Shown here piece by piece: positions 9,102 through 17,054 of a stretch of 64,000 nucleotides of DNA. This DNA is from Ensifer sp. LC163 (GTDB taxonomy: Bacteria; Pseudomonadota; Alphaproteobacteria; Rhizobiales; Rhizobiaceae), in NCBI RefSeq assembly GCF_001695855.1, contig NZ_MBSS01000019.1, positions 1-64,000 on the forward strand. Reading direction: 5' to 3'. The position numbers were made by a program, and so were the translations under genes. Under the pieces are notes generated by a model. That model was not told the DNA's origin. It searched no databases and was given only the letters and a program-made list of their open reading frames with translations. Each line of letters begins with the position of its first letter. The stretch's first letter is position 1.

Positions 9102-9320
9102 GGCAAAATCTGCTCTCAAGGGGCGGCTGCGCTCGCCGGCCCATCTTCCCAGCTTCTGCAGTTCCGTGGGGTACAATGATCCATGCGCGGCCTGCAGGGG
9201 TGGGGTGAAGTCTTAGCGCTGCTACCAGGGAGGGGCGTCGGCTATATTCCCCTCATCGAAGCGAACGAAGCGCCAAGGACTGGCAGCTAGGCTTCGAAAG
9301 CCCGCGGAAAGGGGATCATC

Positions 9321-9467
9321 ATGAACGTAGCACGCTCTTTCAACAACTGGCGCAAGTACCGGCAGACGGTCTCCGAACTGGGCCGCATGTCCGCCCGCGA
9401 ACTGCGCGACCTCGGCATCGAGCGCGCCGACATCCCGAGCATTGCCCGGGCTGCCTTCGGCCGCTAA
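9321..9467 (+). CDS. DUF1127 family small protein
   Basis: 48 aa, a size typical of rhizobial DUF1127 proteins. It shows the family pattern: an N-terminal W-R-K-Y-R segment, then R-E-L-R-D-L-G-I-x-R-A-D-I near the C-terminus. An AAAGGGG lies at good distance before the ATG, and a strong terminator follows 30 nt after the stop, so this is a monocistronic unit. In Agrobacterium, small DUF1127 proteins have been linked to phosphate metabolism and RNA turnover; whether that holds here is not known. A TATATT at 9243-9248 could be its -10 box. Confidence 0.85.
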   Translation: MNVARSFNNWRKYRQTVSELGRMSARELRDLGIERADIPSIARAAFGR

Positions 9468-9496
9468 ACGCGCCTGAGACCACTAACGATTTCATG

Positions 9497-9530
9497 AAGC
9501 GCCCGCTCGGATCCGAGCGGGCGCTTTTGA
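9497..9530 (+). terminator. Strong rho-independent terminator of the DUF1127 gene
   Basis: A perfect inverted repeat spans 9497-9526 (arm AAGCGCCCGCTCG) and is followed by TTTTGA. It lies 30 nt after the DUF1127 stop codon. Confidence 0.85.
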
Positions 9531-9660
9531 TTCCGACTTACCGTTTGATCTGCCGATGCGCGGCGATCGTATCGATGCCGGTGCCATTCGACGGGCCGGT
9601 GCCCTTCGTTCCCTCGCGCTCTCGGCCCGTGGAGTGCCTGCGACACTTGGCGCGTCGACA

Positions 9661-9746
9661 CTGCAGTCGGCAATCCGATTTAGGGAACATGCAGCGATTC
9701 AAAGTGCTACAGCGACGCGCGTCAAATAGGACGCGCGTCGCTGTAG
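9661..9746 (-). repeat. RIME-type mosaic palindromic repeat, partial copy 1
   Basis: Contains the palindrome TACAGCGACGCGCGTC / GACGCGCGTCGCTGTA (9708-9743) joined to a shortened AT-rich arm with CCGATTTAGGGAACATGCAG. The same two-part design recurs at 15.3, 55.4 and 56.4 kb. Here the arm has lost half of its own palindrome. The element ends about 15 nt before the annotated start of the next gene. Confidence 0.75.
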
Positions 9747-9761
9747 ATCTCGCCCGGCTGC

Positions 9762-10724
9762 ATGGAAACGATGACGGCGTCGAGACCCAAGCGCTGTCGC
9801 ACCGGCAAAGGATCTTCATTGACTGCGTCCACAAGACACGATGTCGAGACTGCTCTGTTTCGCAACTATTCGCTGGAGATTACCGGCAAGGATATCGGGC
9901 AGATCGAAGCTGCGAGGTCCGAGATTCCCGTTGGTGCTCCAATCAACATCGCCTTCCTCGGGAACGAGACCCATGCGCAGCGCATTGAGGCGGCTGCCCG
10001 CATCCGCAAATGGGGGTTCGAACCCGTTCCGATCATTTCGTCCCGACGGCTGAGATCGGTGCAGGACCGGGACGAACTGCTCGGCGGCCTGATCAGCGCA
10101 GCGCGTCCCACCCGTTTCATGCTCGTGGGGGGCGATCCGTCGTCACCCGCCGGTCCTTATAAAGATTCGCTCGATCTGATTGCCGGTGGCATCATCGCGG
10201 ACCACGACATCGTCCATGTCGGGATCGCCGGCTATCCCGAAGGGCACCCGAGGATCGACCGAAGACGCCTGTGGGAGGCCCTCGAGCAGAAGGTCGAACT
10301 TCTGAAGACCTGCGGCTGCACGGTGGAGATCACCACGCAGTTCGGCTTTGACGCGGATGCGGTCATCGATTGGATCGTAGAGGTCAGGGCACGCGGTATC
10401 GATGTGCCGATCCGCATCGGCGTACCCGGACCTGCCGATGTGAAGCGCCTGCTGCGGTTTGCGGCACAGTTCGGTGTGGCTTCATCGGCGGCGATCGTCG
10501 GGAAATACGGGTTCTCGCTGGCCAATCTCGTCAGCAAGGTGGGGCCGGATCGGTTCATGAACCGGCTTCAAGGCGGCATGACGGGCCGGGATCTCGGTGC
10601 GGTCCTGCTGCATCTCTACCCCTTCGGCGGCATCGCCGAGACGGTCGCCTGGGCGGCGCGCGCCGCTGGCCGGCAAATAACCGAAAGCGAAGGTGGTGCT
10701 CTCGGCCGAGCCCCCTATCCTTGA
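9762..10724 (+). CDS. Methylenetetrahydrofolate reductase (MTHFR)-like protein
   Basis: 320 aa from the ATG at 9762. A shorter form from TTG 9819, preceded by AAAGGA six bases upstream, has the better ribosome binding site and may be the real start. The chain has the TIM-barrel pattern of MetF-like flavoproteins, with V-G-G-D-P-S-S-P near the middle (MetF proteins have G-G-D-x-P there) and P-I-R-I-G-V-P-G in the later strand. These proteins interconvert 5,10-methylene- and 5-methyl-tetrahydrofolate. Stand-alone copies of this branch often sit with demethylation pathways, but no such partner is adjacent here. It is convergent with the RidA-family gene, 15 nt away. Confidence 0.75.
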   Translation: METMTASRPKRCRTGKGSSLTASTRHDVETALFRNYSLEITGKDIGQIEAARSEIPVGAPINIAFLGNETHAQRIEAAARIRKWGFEPVPIISSRRLRSVQDRDELLGGLISAARPTRFMLVGGDPSSPAGPYKDSLDLIAGGIIADHDIVHVGIAGYPEGHPRIDRRRLWEALEQKVELLKTCGCTVEITTQFGFDADAVIDWIVEVRARGIDVPIRIGVPGPADVKRLLRFAAQFGVASSAAIVGKYGFSLANLVSKVGPDRFMNRLQGGMTGRDLGAVLLHLYPFGGIAETVAWAARAAGRQITESEGGALGRAPYP

Positions 10725-10739
10725 TGGCCCGGCGGCCCG

Positions 10740-11213
10740 TCAACCGAGCGGCGCCAGGGGCGCGAATGCTGTCGCCTTGATCTCGACCAGGCCACCGTCC
10801 GGATTGAGCTCGGCAACGGCAAGCTCGACCGCGGCGGGGTAGGGGGCGGCAAAGAACTCGTCGCGCACCGCGGCGATCGCCGCCAATTGTCCGGCCTTGT
10901 CCAATGCCAGGCGGTGACTGCCGAACACATGAAACATCTGGAGTTCGACAACGTCGTCCAGGCGCGCCTGGCATGCACTCAGCAATTGCTCGATCAGCGC
11001 GAAGACCCGCCGCAGCTCGCGACGAAATCCTTCGGCGTCCATCGGTTTGGTGGCGGCGTTTGCGGCAACGATGCCGGACAGATAGACAAAATCTCCCGCT
11101 CGGCGTGCGGGTGCATAGTGAAACTGCTCCACATCCAGCTGGAGTTCGGCTGGTATGGCGACCTTTCCGGTCCGGGTGGGTACGGCGGTGACGGCCATTT
11201 CAATGGGCTGCAT
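10740..11213 (-). CDS. RidA/YjgF/YER057c family protein lacking the canonical Arg
   Basis: 157 aa from the ATG at 11213, preceded by GAGAGA. The chain has the RidA fold pattern: F-V-Y-L-S-G near residue 43, a central helix, and a C-terminal V-E-I-K-A-T-A-F stretch. The usual P-A-R-S, which supplies the catalytic Arg of enamine/imine deaminases, reads P-Y-P-A-A-V-E-L here, so classical 2-aminoacrylate deaminase activity is doubtful. It lies 47 nt downstream of the TetR gene on the same strand and is probably co-transcribed with it and repressed by it. Confidence 0.82.
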   Translation of the reverse strand: MQPIEMAVTAVPTRTGKVAIPAELQLDVEQFHYAPARRAGDFVYLSGIVAANAATKPMDAEGFRRELRRVFALIEQLLSACQARLDDVVELQMFHVFGSHRLALDKAGQLAAIAAVRDEFFAAPYPAAVELAVAELNPDGGLVEIKATAFAPLAPLG

Positions 11214-11260
11214 CGTAATCTCTCTCAATTCGTTGAGACTGCCGCGTCGGCAGTCGGTGT

Positions 11261-11851
11261 TCATTGGAGTGCGGCGAGGGACGGTCCGACGAGAGCTTCC
11301 AGGCTCTGCCGGGTCGCGCCATCGCGGGCCTGCATGGAGATTGCTTGCATGATGGCGCCGTAATAGCTGGCCAATGTCGGTATGTCGGTCGTTTGCGGCA
11401 GATCGCCTTCCGCCACGCCGCGTTGCAACCTTGCGCGCACGCGTCCTACCGTTTCTTTCCTTATGCCCTTGAGCAGATCGTAGAGCGGCCGGGTTTCGGG
11501 CTGGCAGTTCATCACGCCGAGGATCAACAGGCAGCCGTTCGATTGCGGTGTCCTCAGTGCGACGTCGATACTGGCAAGGAGCATCGCACGTATCGCCAGT
11601 CGTGCCGTTTCGCCCGCATCGAGCTCGTGCATCGGGCCGGACCCCGCGGTCGCGACATAGAGGCTGACCGCCTCGCGAAACGCGGATTGCTTCGACCCGA
11701 ACGCCGCGTAGAAGCTCGGCGGCGTGATGCCGATGGCCGCCGTCAGATCGTTGAGCTGGGCGGCCTCGTAACCCTTCGCCCAAAACACATCCATGATCTT
11801 TTGAAGCGCAAGATCGCGGTCGAAACCACGCGGTCGTCCCCGGATTGCCAT
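11261..11851 (-). CDS. TetR/AcrR family transcriptional regulator
   Basis: 196 aa, normal for the family. The N-terminus is basic (R-G-R-P-R-G-F), then a helix-turn-helix with L-T-A-A-I-G-I-T-P-P-S-F-Y-A-A-F-G-S-K is seen at about 35-55. The rest is the variable ligand-binding domain. It is the first gene of a unit with the RidA-family gene, and a perfect 16-bp palindrome sits 20 nt upstream of its start codon, which suggests autoregulation. The ligand is unknown. Confidence 0.87.
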   Translation of the reverse strand: MAIRGRPRGFDRDLALQKIMDVFWAKGYEAAQLNDLTAAIGITPPSFYAAFGSKQSAFREAVSLYVATAGSGPMHELDAGETARLAIRAMLLASIDVALRTPQSNGCLLILGVMNCQPETRPLYDLLKGIRKETVGRVRARLQRGVAEGDLPQTTDIPTLASYYGAIMQAISMQARDGATRQSLEALVGPSLAALQ

Positions 11852-11871
11852 GAGTATTCCTTTCTGTAGTT

Positions 11872-11887
11872 GGATTTATATAAATCC
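11872..11887. promoter_or_regulatory. Probable TetR operator
   Basis: GGATTTATATAAATCC is a perfect 16-bp palindrome placed between the TetR start codon (11851) and the upstream region, where the promoter must lie. Confidence 0.6.
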
Positions 11888-12070
11888 CGAGCACCTTCCG
11901 CAAGGTCATCCGCAAAATTATGTAGTAGCGATTACAGAAAGGGTCGCTATACCCCGTTTGTTCAGCTATGGACAATCTTCGGCGCTTGATTACAGTCCTT
12001 CGAATGAGAGATTGCGGATCGACGATGGCGGTCGTCGCCGCGCAATCCTCGCGAACAACGGGGGGCAGGC

Positions 12071-12787
12071 ATGGAACAAAGCATCACTTTGGGCGCGCGA
12101 AACAACGCATGGCTCTATGCGCTGTTTGTCGTTTGCGCGGTTCTCGCAATCGTCGGCAGCCTGCTGGCCGGCGGCGAAGAATCCGGCTGGCGGTGGCTGC
12201 ATTACCTCACGAAACCGACAGCGACGGTACTTTTGCTCGTGGCCGTCCTTCGCAACATCAGCCCATCGTCGCGGGCTGATGCGACGGCAATCGTCATCGG
12301 GCTTGCCTTCGCGGCGGCCGGCGACTTCTTTCTCATGTTGCCGGGCGATTATTTCCTCGCCGGCCTTGTCTGCTTTCTCCTGACCCACTGCGCCTATATC
12401 TGGGCGCTCACCCGGGACAGCCGCTTTGCCGCGGACAAGAGCATATTCGCGCTGTTCGCACTGATCGGCTTTATCGTCATTGCCGGATTGTGGTCGTCCT
12501 TGCCCGCCGGCATGCGCATTCCCGTCGTCATCTACGCGCTGGCGCTGGCGGCGATGGCCGCACAGGCCATTTCCCGCGATCGACAGCTTTCAGGCGGAGC
12601 GCCGGAGAAATCCGCCGCGCGATTTGCAGCGCTTGGTGGCCTGTTCTTCATGGTCAGCGACACGCTGCTGGCCTACGGGCGGTTCCGCTGGGACATTCCC
12701 TACAATGCCATCTGGGTGCTGGGCACGTACTATACGGCACAATGGCTTTTCGCGCGTTCGACCGAAGGCAATGCGCATGCAGGATAG
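12071..12787 (+). CDS. YhhN family (lysoplasmalogenase-like) integral membrane protein
   Basis: 238 aa with about eight hydrophobic segments. Family motifs are visible: Y-L-T-K-P-T-A-T in the second helix region, A-A-G-D-F-F-L-M-L, and L-F-F-M-V-S-D-T-L-L-A. The conserved Asp residues in the last two are thought to be catalytic in eukaryotic members (TMEM86), which hydrolyse the vinyl ether of lysoplasmalogen. The bacterial role is poorly known. A GGGGGCAGG precedes the ATG. Its end overlaps the start of the aldehyde dehydrogenase gene by 11 nt, which points to translational coupling; an aldehyde-releasing hydrolase next to an aldehyde dehydrogenase would make sense. Confidence 0.85.
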   Translation: MEQSITLGARNNAWLYALFVVCAVLAIVGSLLAGGEESGWRWLHYLTKPTATVLLLVAVLRNISPSSRADATAIVIGLAFAAAGDFFLMLPGDYFLAGLVCFLLTHCAYIWALTRDSRFAADKSIFALFALIGFIVIAGLWSSLPAGMRIPVVIYALALAAMAAQAISRDRQLSGGAPEKSAARFAALGGLFFMVSDTLLAYGRFRWDIPYNAIWVLGTYYTAQWLFARSTEGNAHAG

Positions 12788-14201
12788 TCATCCGTCTCAG
12801 CTGCAGACTAGCTTCGAGCTCCTGCGTGCCGCCTGGCTCGAGCAGCGTCCGTCCTACGAGCAGCGCCGGGACGATCTGAAGCGTCTGCGCCGTCTCTTCC
12901 GCGAACGGCTGGATGACATGTCGAAGGCGGTCAGCGCCGATTTCGGCCATCGCTCAGTCCATGAAACGCTTCTCGGCGAGGGCAGCGTGGTCCTTTCGGA
13001 GATTGATCACACGCTTGCGAGGCTCAAGGCCTGGATGAAGCCCGAGCGGCGGGCGGCCGGATGGAAGCTCTGGCCGGCAAAGGCAGAAGTCCGGTACGTT
13101 CCTCTCGGTGTCGTCGGGATCATTTCGCCGTGGAACTATCCGGTCAATCTGGCGCTGGCACCCTTGGTTGCAGCGATCGGTGCCGGCAATCACGTCATGC
13201 TCAAGCCGTCCGAACATACGCCGCGCACGTCGGTGTTCTTGCGCGCGCTCATCGCCGATGTCTTCCCCGACACGCGCGCGACGGTGGTGCTCGGCGGCGC
13301 CGACCTCTCGGCCGCCTTTTCCGCCCTGCCTTTCGACCATCTGTTCTTCACCGGCTCCACCGCCGTTGGCCGCAAGGTGATGGCGGCTGCCGCGCAGAAT
13401 CTGACCCCGGTCACGCTGGAGCTCGGCGGCAAATCCCCGGCCATCGTCGGCGAAACGGCGGATCTGCGGCGGGCGGCGAACCGCATCGCAACGGGCAAGT
13501 TCTTCAACGCCGGCCAAACCTGCATCGCGCCGGACTATGTGCTTATCCAGGAGAGCAAGCGTGATGCTTTCGTCACCCTGCTGAAGCAGCAGATGGCCGA
13601 GCGCTACGGTGCCGGCAACCGCTATCAGGACTACACCTCGATCATCAACGAGGCCCAGCGCAGCCGCCTCGCCAATCTCGTAGCCGATGCGCAGGCGCGT
13701 GGACACGAGCTGGTTTCGCTGTTGGACATGAAACAGGCGCCGCCGTCGCGGGTCCGAATGTTCGAACCCACCGCGGTCCTCGAGCCTGACCGGGGCAGCG
13801 CAGTCATGCGCGAGGAAATCTTCGGTCCGATCCTGCCGGTGATCAGCTATCGCACCACGGACGAGGCGATCGGCTATGTGCTCGGGCGCGATCGGCCGCT
13901 GGCGCTTTATTGCTTCAGCGCAGACAAGGCAGAGATCGAAGCCATCCTCGCCCGCATCGTTGCGGGCGGCGTTTGCATCAACGATACGCTCTATCAGTTT
14001 GCCTGCAACGACATGCCTTTCGGCGGTGTCGGGGCAAGCGGCATGGGCCACTATCACGGCCGGGAGGGGTTCCTGACCTTCTCCAAGTCGATGTCCGTGC
14101 TGCGGAAGTATGATCCCGCGCCCAGCGACTTGATCACGCCGCCGTATAAGGGGCTGACGGACAAGCTCGTTCGCTTCATCACCTGGATTCCAGGGCGCTG
14201 A
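12777..14201 (+). CDS. Coniferyl-aldehyde-type NAD(P)-dependent aldehyde dehydrogenase
   Basis: 474 aa. The ATG at 12777 is chosen because AAGG lies 8 nt upstream; ATG 12771 is too close to it. Catalytic residues are visible: Glu215 in L-E-L-G-G-K-S and Cys249 in G-Q-T-C-I-A-P. The S-P-W-N-Y-P cofactor motif is also present, and the end carries a hydrophobic/basic tail. The I-A-P-D-Y after the Cys and the length match the coniferyl aldehyde dehydrogenase/fatty aldehyde dehydrogenase subgroup. It oxidises an aldehyde to the acid. It overlaps the YhhN gene, so the aldehyde may come from that enzyme and not from lignin units. Confidence 0.87.
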   Translation: MQDSHPSQLQTSFELLRAAWLEQRPSYEQRRDDLKRLRRLFRERLDDMSKAVSADFGHRSVHETLLGEGSVVLSEIDHTLARLKAWMKPERRAAGWKLWPAKAEVRYVPLGVVGIISPWNYPVNLALAPLVAAIGAGNHVMLKPSEHTPRTSVFLRALIADVFPDTRATVVLGGADLSAAFSALPFDHLFFTGSTAVGRKVMAAAAQNLTPVTLELGGKSPAIVGETADLRRAANRIATGKFFNAGQTCIAPDYVLIQESKRDAFVTLLKQQMAERYGAGNRYQDYTSIINEAQRSRLANLVADAQARGHELVSLLDMKQAPPSRVRMFEPTAVLEPDRGSAVMREEIFGPILPVISYRTTDEAIGYVLGRDRPLALYCFSADKAEIEAILARIVAGGVCINDTLYQFACNDMPFGGVGASGMGHYHGREGFLTFSKSMSVLRKYDPAPSDLITPPYKGLTDKLVRFITWIPGR

Positions 14202-14264
14202 AGGTGTCAAGCTGCCCGGGCTTGCGCCGGGCAGCCTTGAAGCATTCTCTGGTGTCGCCAGGCG

Positions 14265-14600
14265 CTAGAACTTCGCCGTCAGCGTTGCCCGGACGGTTCA
14301 TCCCGGCGACGGCATCAGGCCCAGTGTCAGCGCGTCCATGTCGTAGACGTCCGTCACGTTGTCGATCGACAGGTCGAAGCTGGCGTTGTCGTTGATCTTG
14401 TAGGTGGCGAACAGGTCGACGAGCGCATAGGGCTCCCAGGCGATCGATGCGGTATAGCCACCGCTGCTGGTGCTCTTCGAATCGACCGCGCGTTCGCCCT
14501 GACAGGTGACGCGACCGCCAAGCGTGAGCGTCTCGTCGTAGAGCCTCGTCCCGAGCGTCAAGGTTCCACTCATCTTCGGCGGAACATGCAATTTGTTCGC
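14265..14600 (-). pseudogene. C-terminal remnant of a TonB-dependent outer-membrane receptor
   Basis: The reverse strand encodes the last strands of a TonB-dependent heme/siderophore-type receptor: V-P-P-K, then L-T-L-G-G-R-V-T, then L-V-D-L-F-A-T-Y-K-I-N, then L-S-I-D-N-V-T-D-V-Y. An in-frame TGA at 14298-14300 interrupts the final segment, and the frame then continues T-V-R-A-T-L-T-A-K-F to a natural stop at 14265-14267. F as the last residue is typical of outer-membrane barrels. The N-terminal plug and most of the barrel are missing, so this is a relic. Confidence 0.72.
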
Positions 14601-14718
14601 ATGGGAAAAACAACGCCGAAAGAAAAAAAACGGCGCCGGCGTCACATGGCGCCGCCGCCAATCGTCATCAAGGTATCGCGCTTGAACGTGCTGTCCTTAA
14701 CCGGTGGTGATATCGAAA

Positions 14719-15215
14719 ATGACCCAGCTGACCTCGCTTCTTCTGATCAAAGGCGTGCTGCTCTCGGGGCTCGCGCTCTGGCTCGCGGTAATCGTCCTTA
14801 ACAACGCCGTCGCCTTTCGCAACGGCGTCTTTTCGATCGGTTTGCTGATGGGCATGCAGCTGTTTGATCAGGAGCCCGCGATCCGTACGCCGCTGTTGTC
14901 GCGCGCGTCAAGAATGCCCTATGGCATCGCGCGGTCTTCAGCTTCGTTCTGGTGATCGAAGTCGCGGCTATCCTGCTTCTGGCCTGGGCCGCCGTTCTGT
15001 TTATCGGCACGCTCTTCGGCGTGGCGGGCGGTGCCGCCGCGATCGTCTGGGCAAACCTCGCTCTCGCCGCCTTCATCGCCCTCGGTCTCATCATGCTTCT
15101 CGGTGGCGCCTGGTTTGCCTACTACATTCGCCAGGAAACCATGCAGATCACACATTTTATATTGATTGGTCTCGGAGTGGCCGGCACGCTGTTGGTGAAC
15201 ATGCCGGCTCAGTAG
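14719..15215 (+). pseudogene. DUF2165 family small membrane protein, frameshifted
   Basis: The first frame (14719-14955) gives the N-terminal half of a DUF2165 protein (L-N-N-x-V-A-F-R-x-G-V-F, L-M-G-M-Q-L-F-D). The second half (helices and C-terminus to 15215) lies in another frame. The frames join if one base is restored near 14908, giving L-L-S-R-A-V-K-N-A-L-W-H-R-A-V-F. The intact protein would be about 165 aa with four membrane helices. Either the gene is a recent pseudogene or the base was lost in sequencing. The function of the family is unknown. Confidence 0.72.
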
Positions 15216-15262
15216 AGCAGTGCCAAACCCTGCGGCTGGCCGGCAGGTCAACCACATTGCCT

Positions 15263-15366
15263 CTACAGCGCCGCGCGTCTATTTAGACGCGCAAAGGTCG
15301 CTGTAACACTTTGAGTTGCTGCATAATTTTGTCCTTAAATCGATTCCGATTTAAGGAATTATGCCG
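15263..15366 (+). repeat. RIME-type mosaic palindromic repeat, copy 2
   Basis: Two modules: TACAGCGCCGCGCGTC paired with GACGCGCAAAGGTCGCTGTA (15264-15305), then an AT-rich palindrome built on CCTTAAATCGATTCCGATTTAAGG (15332-15355) flanked by GCATAAT/ATTATGC. It is almost the reverse complement of the 55.4-kb copy and collinear with the one at 56.4 kb. It lies between convergent genes. Confidence 0.85.
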
Positions 15367-15429
15367 TAAGTCCCGCCCGGGGTCGCGAACGGGCGGCGGC
15401 CGGTGCAGCGTTTATACGCTTGCTGGGTT

Positions 15430-15903
15430 TTAGCGCGGCTTGAGCGTCTTGCTCATATTGGTGCCGGTGACGCGAAACCCCGTCGCCTCATAGACATGCC
15501 GGGCACGCCGGTTATCCTCGGCCACGCGCAGTTTGATCTGCTCGAACCCCTTTGCCGAGAGTTCGGCCTCAAGCGCCGCCATGGCGAGCTTGCCAAAGCC
15601 TTTTCCCTGGTGGTCGGGCAAAATATGGAAATCGCTGATGAAGGCGGAGCGGCCCTTCGCGTCCGGTCGATACCAGAGATAGCCGACATGCTCTGCACTT
15701 GCGGTCTCGATCAGGCACAGCAGGACATTGCCTGGCGTATGGATTCCTTGTGGCAGATCCTCGGCGATTTCGCCGGTTGCCTGGGCAAGGGCGTCTGCAT
15801 CCGGAAGCCCGTAGTTGGCGGCGATCTCCGCGGCATAATCGGGGATGAAATAGGCGAGATATCCACCATACTCGCTCTCAAGCATCGGTTTGAATGAGAT
15901 CAT
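15430..15903 (-). CDS. GNAT family N-acetyltransferase
   Basis: 157 aa from the ATG at 15903, which follows AAAGAG; the frame is open further upstream but lacks support. The acetyl-CoA-binding motif A is visible as L-P-D-H-Q-G-K-G-F-G-K (the Q/R-x-x-G-x-G/A pattern), followed by the R-V-A-E-D-N-R-R-A-R-H-V-Y-E-A-T-G-F motif B region. The substrate is unknown. It is divergent from the VOC-family gene, with an orphan terminator between them. Confidence 0.85.
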   Translation of the reverse strand: MISFKPMLESEYGGYLAYFIPDYAAEIAANYGLPDADALAQATGEIAEDLPQGIHTPGNVLLCLIETASAEHVGYLWYRPDAKGRSAFISDFHILPDHQGKGFGKLAMAALEAELSAKGFEQIKLRVAEDNRRARHVYEATGFRVTGTNMSKTLKPR

Positions 15904-16138
15904 GGCTCTTTCGCATGTCTGCAGGATTCGACGAGCGGTCTGGACGCCGCGACGGCTCGTGCCGCGGATTTTGTGAACGGCCACGTGGTCTCGTGGCAGC
16001 GAGGTAGACGTCAATCGCCCGCCCGACCCCACCCTAAAACTGATGGCGGTCGCGTTCCCCGGTCTTCTGCCAGACAAAGGCAGCTGAGCGCAACCGATCT
16101 GTTCGGATTTTGATGAGGCAGGGGCGATCCCGAAAACA

Positions 16139-16165
16139 AAAAAGGCCGGCTATGCCGACCTTTTC
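16139..16165 (-). terminator. Orphan rho-independent terminator, probable end of a minus-strand RNA
   Basis: On the minus strand AAGGTCGGC/GCCGGCCTT form a hairpin followed by TTTTTTGTTTT. It lies inside the 548-nt region between two divergent genes (15904-16451), so no annotated gene explains it. On the + strand the T run is shorter. The rest of that region shows no coding potential. Confidence 0.55.
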
Positions 16166-16451
16166 CCGTTCGCTGCTTTACCCTGCCAGTACATCCGTGG
16201 TCAGCGGTTGAGCGCGAACTCTGACCGGAACACATCCGTCTCACCAAGACTGTCTATGCTCAACGATCAATTCGTTGTGCCGCATATGGCGGGCGATTGC
16301 GGCTATTTCAAGCCCTGGCAACAACGTCGTCAATAATTGTTTGTCCGGCCCGCCCAGAGATGGGGGCGGCCAAGGTGCTCGCGCCCGGCCACCATTGACG
16401 GGCCTCTGGTCGGACCTAAATTCCTGCCGATTGCGAACGGAGGATTTCAGG

Positions 16452-16871
16452 ATGGAACTGCATCGTGGGCGGCTGATCGACCATATTCAGCTCGTGATCA
16501 AGGACCTGGGCGCAAGTCGGCGTTTCTATGACGGCGTTTTTCGGGCTCTCGAGGTGCCGATGGGAGGCGAGGGCGAAGATTATTTCTGGGTCGACGAGCT
16601 GTTTGTCTCGACTGCCGACAGCGAGGCGGCCCAGGGCAGATTGACCGGGCGCCATCACATCGCCTTCCAGGCCCGCGACCGCGCGATGGTTGACGCCTTT
16701 CACAAGGCCGGTCTGGAAAATGGCGGGCAGGACAACGGTCGGCCCGGCGAACGTCCCTATCACCCCGGCTATTACGCCGCGTTCCTGCTTGACCCCGATG
16801 GCAACAACATTGAGGCCGTGTTTCACGGGCCGGCCAACCGCAGTGCCAGTTCGGTAAAGATCACGTTCTAG
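16452..16871 (+). CDS. VOC superfamily (glyoxalase/bleomycin-resistance-like) protein
   Basis: 139 aa from the ATG at 16452, which follows a GGAGGA. The chain has the two beta-alpha-beta-beta-beta units of the VOC fold. Candidate metal ligands are His in I-D-H-I-Q-L near the N-terminus, H-H in G-R-H-H-I-A-F, and Glu in N-N-I-E-A-V-F-H. This resembles single-domain glyoxalase-like proteins of unknown substrate. It stands alone. Confidence 0.83.
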   Translation: MELHRGRLIDHIQLVIKDLGASRRFYDGVFRALEVPMGGEGEDYFWVDELFVSTADSEAAQGRLTGRHHIAFQARDRAMVDAFHKAGLENGGQDNGRPGERPYHPGYYAAFLLDPDGNNIEAVFHGPANRSASSVKITF

Positions 16872-17002
16872 CTGCGGCCGGGGGCCGCGGCGCTGCTCGA
16901 GCGCCGCGTGGCGTCGATATCCGGATGCAATGCCTGCGGTGTCCTGCCCGCAGGCTGCTACGGGTGGGGCGGAGCGCAAAGCGTGCCTGCGAACCCGTTC
17001 AC

Positions 17003-17037
17003 TTGACATTCTTCTAAAAAGAGAACAAATAGAGAAC
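17003..17037 (+). promoter_or_regulatory. Promoter overlapped by an alphaproteobacterial SOS (LexA) box
   Basis: TTGACA at 17003-17008 and CAAATA at 17026-17031 (17-bp spacer) form a good sigma-70-type promoter. GAAC at 17023-17026 and GAAC at 17034-17037 are separated by exactly 7 bases, matching the direct-repeat LexA box GAAC-N7-GAAC of alphaproteobacteria. The box overlaps the -10 element, so LexA binding would block transcription of the small gene starting at 17055. Confidence 0.65.
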
Positions 17038-17054
17038 AGATGTGGAGATGAACC

